Below, one piece after another: positions 58,614 through 64,000 of a DNA stretch of 64,000 bases. Both the position numbers and the translations under genes were made by a program. A model generated the notes under the pieces. It was not told the DNA's origin. It did no database searches and saw only the letters and a program-made list of their open reading frames with translations. The stretch is from Alentia gelatinosa (taxonomy: Eukaryota; Annelida; Polychaeta; Phyllodocida; Polynoidae), in assembly GCA_950022655.1 (NCBI GenBank), contig OX465583.1, forward strand, positions 36,917,360 through 36,981,359. Direction: 5' to 3'. The stretch's first letter is position 1. Each line of letters begins with the position of its first letter.

Positions 58614-60474
58614 CTTCCTGGTCTCTCACTTCAGTACTTGTCACTCAGTTCTCATATCTCATAGCGATTCGGTGTCATCTCCAATTTTCCGCACTGTCGG
58701 CCATAGCACACATAGGGCGGAGCCACTGTCACACCTCGATGATTTCCTGTACCTTATAGCATCGGATTGATGTGACTCCATGGTTCACCCAGCACTCATT
58801 GTGTGCCATTCCGGTGCCCTGTCCATTTATCACTGGATTCTTCGGTTCCATTGGTAATTGCGATGTAGGATCATAATGTCTGTTGTGGCATTCAACTGTT
58901 AGGGTTTTATATACCACAGGTCAGATCAATATCATGTGTATGGTGTGGGTGCCTGTATGACTTTGGTTGTCTCAACCAAGGGGATTCACAGGATCCTCGA
59001 TTCGGATGGTTATTCATGTATATAAAAAGAGCAAATGAAAATTGGATGGGGATAGAGCTCATGGGAATGAATTTTGGTGCACATCACGGCCCAATAAACT
59101 TCGGTGATTTTTGTGTAGATTGTTCACGATAGTGTAATATTCGTCTACTTCTTACAATGAATATTATTTCCATGGCCTCAGTCAGTCGAAGAGGTTTACA
59201 AATGAATAACTCAGAAAGCTTTAGTATCATCATATAGTAATACAGATGTATTTATTGTTTGCTAAATATCATATTTCTGTGTAAATTGTGTTATCTATTG
59301 TTCGAATACTTTATAGACGGGTCTTCTGTCCTTTACATATAAATTCACTGCTTGCGTTTCCGTCAAAAACAAACTAAATGCACAAATTGAGAGGCCCTCA
59401 TTGTATCTACACAGTCCATATATTGGGGGCTTTTCACAAGCATCCACACTTTGCTTAATGACTACACATGCATGACCTTTTGCTGGGAACTCTGCTCACA
59501 AAACATACGGACAGGACAGATGTAGGTCACTAAGCACAGACTAAAGTTAGAACACCAACATGTAGGTCTGTATGGAAGGGGGTAAAATTAGTCCGTACTC
59601 CTTACAACACGCTGTGCTGTAATTATGTGTTTCTGTTCTTTGGCACAGAGCACTAGCTGCCTACGTTGACCTCCAAAGAGAGGCCAGCTTCTGAGGCTTG
59701 GAGCTGAGGTCTTGAGGTTACCGTTTGCCCTTTGTGAGTTCTGTAGAGGTCCCGACACATCAGTGTGCGCCTCTGTCTGAGCGCTCTTTGTAGGTCTATG
59801 TGTGAACGGGGAAATGTGTGGTGCGAGTTTGGAAAACCAGTCACAAGAGGATTATAGTGATAATTCAACAAAACATCAGATTGAGTGGTGTTAAATCAAG
59901 AACTCTATTGAAGTAATGATGATATTGCGATATCCCTGGCATAAGTGTTCAATTGGGCCTAGTTGTTATTGCTTTTAATACGAAAATTAATGTAGCTATA
60001 TTGTCAATATCCATTGTGGATGCATATAGCGTATTACAGTCGTAGGATAGTAAAAAAGATTAAGGTACATCATGAATATATTATCAGAGACCTAGGTATT
60101 AGTATATGCAAATGAAGACGTGAAGTCTCTTGCGCAAGTATCTCCCTTCAAAACAATAGGCTACTGACTTATTTAGTTGGATAACATCACCTATTTGTAA
60201 TTATGTCACCGTGTCAATCTTAGCCTAAAAACCTCTATATAGCTATCAAACAGGTCCATATTTTTGCCAGCCCCATTCCATACAAGCCACAACTACCTTA
60301 GTCCTTAATTAAGTGGCCAATGCCGTGCCAAAGCACACAAATTTAGCAGCAAAAGAGCATCCCCTCGATAGCCTATCCCTACCCTAGCTACACCTACCCA
60401 ATCCTTGACAACCGGCGCCCTGCACCACAAAGGGGCACGTGCCCAGTCTCCTCCACTTATATGGTAATGAGCTC

Positions 60475-60575
60475 ATGACGTCATTAGCCACGCCCATCTA
60501 GTCACGTGGCCTTTGATCCCTGTGTGAAGGCTGATCGGCAGGATCAAGTCATTAGCGGAGAAAATGGCCGCCGCG
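60475..60575 (+). promoter_or_regulatory. Promoter: CRE, KLF, E-box, TCF/LEF and YY1-like sites
   Basis: In order: ATGACGTCAT (60475-60484), GCCACGCCC (60487-60495), GTCACGTGGC (60501-60510), the TCF/LEF core CCTTTGATC (60510-60518) and AAAATGGCCGCCG (60561-60573). They lie directly upstream of the candidate start at 60589. The density and order are what one expects of a core promoter reading rightward. It would be an internal or alternative promoter if the ankyrin gene continues past it. Confidence 0.5.
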
Positions 60576-60588
60576 AGCGCCCTGTAGA

Positions 60589-60667
60589 ATGTCAAAGAGA
60601 GGCTCATCTGAGAGCGAGTCGTCGGGCGTTCCTGTCAGAAGTGTCGACGTAAAGGACGACGATTTAA
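60589..60667 (+). CDS. Candidate first coding exon, Ser/Asp-rich start
   Basis: The ATG at 60589 has A at -3 and opens MSKRGSSESESSGVPVRSVD followed by VKDDDLSNER, a disordered, charged N-terminus common in nuclear or signalling proteins. Two donors are possible: GTAAAG at 60649 (exon of exactly 20 codons, phase 0) and GTAATG at 60668 (phase 1); the listed end uses the second. Just upstream, a uORF with an ideal start context (AAAATGG, 60564) encodes MAAASAL. It stops at 60585-60587, one base before the main ATG, an arrangement suited to reinitiation control. No second exon was found and the protein is not recognised. Confidence 0.35.
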
Positions 60668-60680
60668 GTAATGAACGGTG

Positions 60681-62150
60681 CTGCTGTGCTTTAAAGCGGA
60701 TTTCAATGTACAGAATCCTGCTTTGTCTTTCCCGACCAAACCGAACTTCGACTTGGGAGCAATGTCAGTTTAGTAATTAATGTATGTCTGAACACTTGGT
60801 GTCGGAGTTAGTGGAGCTATTTTCAGGCATGCGATTTCCCCGGGTTTTCCTGCATTCTGTACTCTTTTTGATATATCAAGGGTCATTCTTGATAACAATG
60901 TAATAAATCTGAAGAGGAAAGCTAAATGAAAAAGGGCATTCTTTCTCTCAGCTGAGGCTAGACATTCACTGAAAAGGGCTAAAACTGCAACCCCCCAAAC
61001 TGGATCGAGAATCATGAAAATACACCATACTCCATGAGGTCGGATGCGTTGCAATCATCATCGAGGTAAAGCTGATTGACGATTACGCAGCATGAGTGGA
61101 ATATTGAGCATTTTACGAATCGAGTGCGGTTCTGGATTTATCTAGCCCTTTTCAGTGACATTAAATAGCATCATAATATCAGAATCATTCAAATTTCTTC
61201 TCAAATCCAGTTAGGAACGTTTGAATCTCCATGTTGATGTCTTGTCTTTTCTCTAAAATCCTGACCGCTGATTGGCCAATCGCATATGACGTCGTCTCAG
61301 ATGAGACGTCTGGGAATTGTACCAGACTTTTCTCGTTCGTCAAAAGTCTTCAGTTATCATTGATTTTACTATTAGAACGCCACTTGATTATAGTTTCTGT
61401 TTCTAATACGAGAAAGCTGTATTTTCTAGTATGCCCTGAACTATGTCGTGGCACATTGGCAGAGAGTTAGAATGCGAATCTCAGGAATAAGCTTTCGAAT
61501 CCCTACCGGTTTTTATGAACTATTTATAATTTATTTTACCATACATTCAGTAATCAAACACACAACAGAAAATCCAAAAAGAAAATAAGGAATCAGACTC
61601 GTTGTACAGAGATTATATTAAGTCTGTAGTTTATCGCCCTGATGCTGGATTGCATATCTCTAAAATCTCAGGACGGCTCACAATGGATCCCCAAAGGTCA
61701 TACGGTATGAATAATATCTACAGAATAATATTGCACGAAACGTGACATTGAGTGTTGTATTGCTTCACCATTGTTGTCAGATCCGCTGATCCGGAAAATC
61801 ACCTGAGACCTGTACTAGCTTCATTGCACCCAGCAATGGCATAAAATATTCATAGGGCTTTGTATTAATGGCCGAAACGGCGTGGGCTATGTTTTAGTGA
61901 GCACATATCTGGTTGTCTAGTGTAACTACCATTCGCCCGATGCACGTATCAGTATACTCTGTATATGAGAACTGTAGAATGACATCCGCCACGTTTGTGA
62001 CGGTTTATACAGTTTTTTATCCCTGTCAATTATAGAAAGGGAGAGATTGTCCAACACTCATAAAATATAGCTTATCATTTTTATAAATGGGTGAAAAACG
62101 GGTAGTCTGCACATTACAACATGGAGCATGTTTATTGAAGTGGTTCTCTC
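60681..62150. other. No gene recognised apart from a SINE head
   Basis: AT-rich DNA. The minus frame 60770-61054 and + frame 61231-61470 lack coding support. A CGTC-rich atgacgtcgtctcagatgag near 61286 is a partial CRE and an inverted-repeat spot. Confidence 0.45.
61442..61520 (+). mobile_element. tRNA-derived SINE head
   Basis: The A box TGGCACATTGG (61449-61459) and B box TTTCGAATCCC (from 61493) are 44 bp apart, exactly tRNA spacing. Acceptor and T stems do not pair, so it is a SINE remnant or tRNA pseudogene rather than a functional tRNA. The 3' sequence is AT-rich. Confidence 0.5.
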
Positions 62151-62154
62151 TATG

Positions 62155-62197
62155 AGGCGCTCAGACCTGCTCCGATTACACAAACGGCTGAGCGCCT
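62155..62197. repeat. Perfect 10-bp inverted repeat
   Basis: AGGCGCTCAG (62155-62164) and CTGAGCGCCT (62188-62197) are separated by 23 bp, within a CpG-rich patch (62150-62390). The + frame 62128-62316 that crosses it has no recognised product. Confidence 0.5.
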
Positions 62198-62415
62198 ATC
62201 TCGACCCCACTCACGACTCCTGCCCTCCCCATGGCCCACCTCGCCTTAAAACCTCGGCCCTCTCCACCGGGAATTCGCCGACGGTTCGCCTTCGAGTTGT
62301 TTCATCAGTGAAATGAGGAGACCGATCGCTGGAACAGCCGTCTAGTCGTTCTGGGCGTGGCTGCCTCGCGTGTAAGAACGCGGCCAGGCTTTGTTGAACC
62401 CGAGGGGTTGGTGCA

Positions 62416-62640
62416 TGCATGAGCAGCTCAATACATCGGATACGTATTGTGTCGATAAGTAACACATACATATACTATGTATAGAGTAACTCATTCACCT
62501 GTATCGTGTCTATGAGTAGCTCATTCACTTGTACTGTGTCCATGTGAAACTTCGTCACTTGTATTGTGGCTGTGAGTAAATCATTCAATTGCAGTGTGTA
62601 TGTGAGTAATTCATTCACTTGCATTGCGTCTATGAGTCAC
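62416..62640 (+). repeat. 30-bp tandem repeat array
   Basis: Five units of exactly 30 bp run from 62491 to 62640, with the form TCATTCACTTGTATTGTGTC then TATGAGTARC. More diverged units of 27-31 bp extend the array leftward to about 62433. In register with them, the first unit boundary reads TGAGCAGC/TCA, that is the exact GAGCAGCTC at 62421-62429. The array therefore looks as if it grew from a segment containing that motif. Confidence 0.8.
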
Positions 62641-62699
62641 TCTTATAGGATTTGTCATCGCTGTAGGTAATTTGGTGTAGGTTATATCTATCGATTGTA

Positions 62700-63135
62700 C
62701 CTTTAGGTGTTGTGTTTATGAATACCGTCTTGTCTGAGAACCCCACTGAAATATGTCAACTGTATTCTCTGAGCATCCCAGTGGCAGACGTTTGTTACTG
62801 GATGTAGAAGCCGGATTTTAAGTGGGTGAATAAGGACGGCTTTGTAACTTTGTACAGAAGCTGGGTGTATGTGGGTATAGGGGCAGGAATTCCTGCCTGG
62901 ATGTAGCAGCAGGGCTTTGAAGCTGGATTTAGGAGTTATTAGGATTTGTAACTGAGTGTTTAAACAGTGCACCTAGTCACTGGTCATAAAGGCCTCGTAC
63001 CAATCTGGTTAATCCTTGTGAAGAGGAATGTATCCCAGCTAGATATAGAAGCTAGAAGAAGCAGAGATTCATAACTTTGTGTAACCAACCAGGGATTCGC
63101 AACTTTGTGAAGAGACCAGATCTGGGAACATAGCC
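62700..63135 (+). repeat. Strongly decayed tandem repeat
   Basis: Words such as tggatgtagaagccgg, tgtacagaagctgggtgta, tggatgtagcagcaggg, tagatatagaagctagaag and twcrtaactttgtg recur irregularly. No gene is present. Confidence 0.4.
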
Positions 63136-63730
63136 TTGAGCTTGAGTTTGATAACAGGCCATGATGGTGGCATTTTAACTAAGCGTTAAGACAGACTGCT
63201 TTAAATGACACTTATGAATTTCTTGCCTTTCTCTCATTCCTTTGCTGAGATGCTGAATGCGCTGCACGCATTGCTGGCAGTCTGTAATATAACTACTTTG
63301 ATCCTGTCTGCAGCTGTCAAACCTCACATCACGAGAGAAACTCCTGCGGGCAACGTCTGAGTGGCAACCACCGCTCCATGAAACATGAGAGAGAGAAAAA
63401 GTTACCCAGTTAATTGACAAAACGTTCCGGTGAAAATAAACTTCCAGAAACTGAATTCCGTACATGGCTTAAGTCTTCTCAGAATGCCTTCTTTTACATC
63501 ACAAAGACGTTATCGATCGATGCCGTTTCTATCTGCTGCTTCACCTGTGCTAGCTACGCACCATCTAACCTTTCACAGTGACTTGACAGCCACAGGGCAG
63601 CATTTCAGCTTCAGTTCATTTGTGCGGCTTAGAAACCCTTAGGACAGAACCCAGCAGGCACCTGTTCTCTGTCTCTGCCTCGCTCGGGAACCGGATGTCT
63701 CAGACCGGAACGCCGCCGCCAGGTGCTCAC

Positions 63731-63745
63731 TGCAGCAGACGACAT
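63731..63745 (-). CDS. Candidate minus-strand first exon, 5 codons
   Basis: On the minus strand the ATG at 63745 (G at -3) opens MSSAA and meets a GTGAGC donor at 63730-63725, phase 0. Upstream on that strand is a moderately CpG-rich stretch (63746-63840). It is the sixth ATGTCGTCTGC copy and shares the minus-strand design of the one at 18923. So short an exon cannot be judged by composition. Confidence 0.2.
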
Positions 63746-64000
63746 TTCGCTATTGAAGTTGGAACGCGGGATTTTGAACTTTCTTTTTCTATTACGGCGT
63801 GAAAGCTTGCGTCTGCCCGTCAGCTCTCCCTCCGTGAAACTTTTAAAACGTTAGTAGATGTAGAATCAATATCACCTAATCCTGCTGCCTCCAGTGTGAA
63901 ATAAAGATTAGATTTCCCATAGAACTGACGGCTGTTTTCAATTTTGAAAATTTACTTCTCTTTTAGCTTCTGCATTTTATTAATCAGAGGGAAGTAAATG
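63746..64000. other. Right edge, no gene recognised
   Basis: A short CpG-rich part near 63770-63835 is followed by AT-rich DNA to the edge. Confidence 0.4.

Larger units (their letters stand above)
55717..60420. other. Intron-like DNA after the ankyrin exon
   Basis: No further exon with paired splice sites was found. The overlapping frames 57693-58019 (+) and 57680-57934 (-) are open together without domains. An AT dinucleotide run lies at 58394-58410. Confidence 0.45.
15627..62429. repeat. Dispersed near-palindrome GAGCWGCTC, 13 exact copies
   Basis: Exact copies start at 15627, 15637, 15662, 20677, 22961, 24768, 24875, 26913, 37795, 39467, 48175, 54145 and 62421. Many extend to TGAGCWGCTCA or the compensated CGAGCWGCTCG. 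Chance predicts about 0.5 copies. Most lie in CpG-rich patches and their wider flanks differ, which suggests a protein-binding site more than a transposon. I do not recognise the factor. Confidence 0.65.
8096..63745. repeat. Dispersed word ATGTCGTCTGC, six exact copies
   Basis: Copies begin at 8096, 23066, 28379 and 53335 on the + strand, and at 18923 and 63745 on the - strand. Flanks share nothing beyond a purine-rich 5' side. Chance predicts about 0.03 copies. All keep ATG-TCG-TCT-GC, so a translation-start meaning (MSSA) and a DNA-binding meaning are both possible. Confidence 0.6.

Noticed and set aside
61442..61510. Functional tRNA gene with exact 44-bp box spacing
   Set aside because: Stems do not pair; more likely a SINE head or pseudogene.
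62416..62640. CRISPR array
   Set aside because: Units are contiguous 30-bp tandem repeats without unique spacers, in a eukaryotic context.
1..64000. Viral, LTR-retrotransposon or bacterial gene cluster
   Set aside because: No reverse transcriptase, integrase, capsid or operon-like run of frames was seen on either strand.

Overview
The window reads as a gene-poor piece of an animal nuclear genome. No bacterial gene order, Shine-Dalgarno spacing or long intact reading frame appears; almost every ORF over 60 codons lacks coding character. The best affinity is a lophotrochozoan, probably mollusc-like. The grounds are tRNA-headed SINEs, one with a body that resembles mollusc SINEs I remember (unverified), abundant simple-sequence runs, and scattered short CpG-rich patches in AT-leaning DNA.

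The one coding exon I would defend is on the + strand at 55594-55716. It is a 41-codon, phase 0-0 exon with a clean acceptor and donor that encodes most of an ankyrin repeat. Upstream on the same strand lie two zero-length splice junctions (pyrimidine tract, CAG, then GTGAGT) at 11497/11498 and 33055/33056. They have the form of recursive-splicing ratchet points. They are 21.6 kb apart, and the exon lies another 22.5 kb on. My leading model is that much of the window is one very long intron removed in steps, ending at the ankyrin exon. Weaker candidate first exons are at 8096 (+, signal-peptide-like), 60589 (+, CRE/E-box/TCF promoter and a 7-codon uORF), and 18923 and 63745 (both -, very short with GTGAGC donors).

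Layout. 0-2 kb: a G/T-rich minisatellite, a promoter-like patch and a cluster of RFX X-box motifs. 4-15 kb: mostly featureless, with the first ratchet-like site. 15.6-19 kb: a dense regulatory stretch (three GAGCWGCTC motifs, a CTCF-like site, a CRE cluster, a SINE, an NRF1/ETS promoter). 22.9-25 kb: CpG patches with IRF-type and X-box sites. 29-33 kb: pyrimidine-rich tracts, a CCAAT/E-box/NRF1 promoter and the second ratchet-like site. 34-49 kb: SINEs, minisatellites, an NRF1/X-box promoter, a 345-bp foldback element and a GC-rich coding-like fragment. 49-64 kb: the ankyrin exon, intronic DNA, a promoter with first exon, and a 30-bp tandem array.

Two short words recur far more than chance without sharing flanks. 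GAGCWGCTC occurs 13 times, and ATGTCGTCTGC occurs six times. A repeat of about 275 bp of unknown family is present in three diverged copies. These, with the ratchet-like sites, are the least explained signals here. Exact statistics were not computed; chance estimates are rough and assume equal base frequencies.
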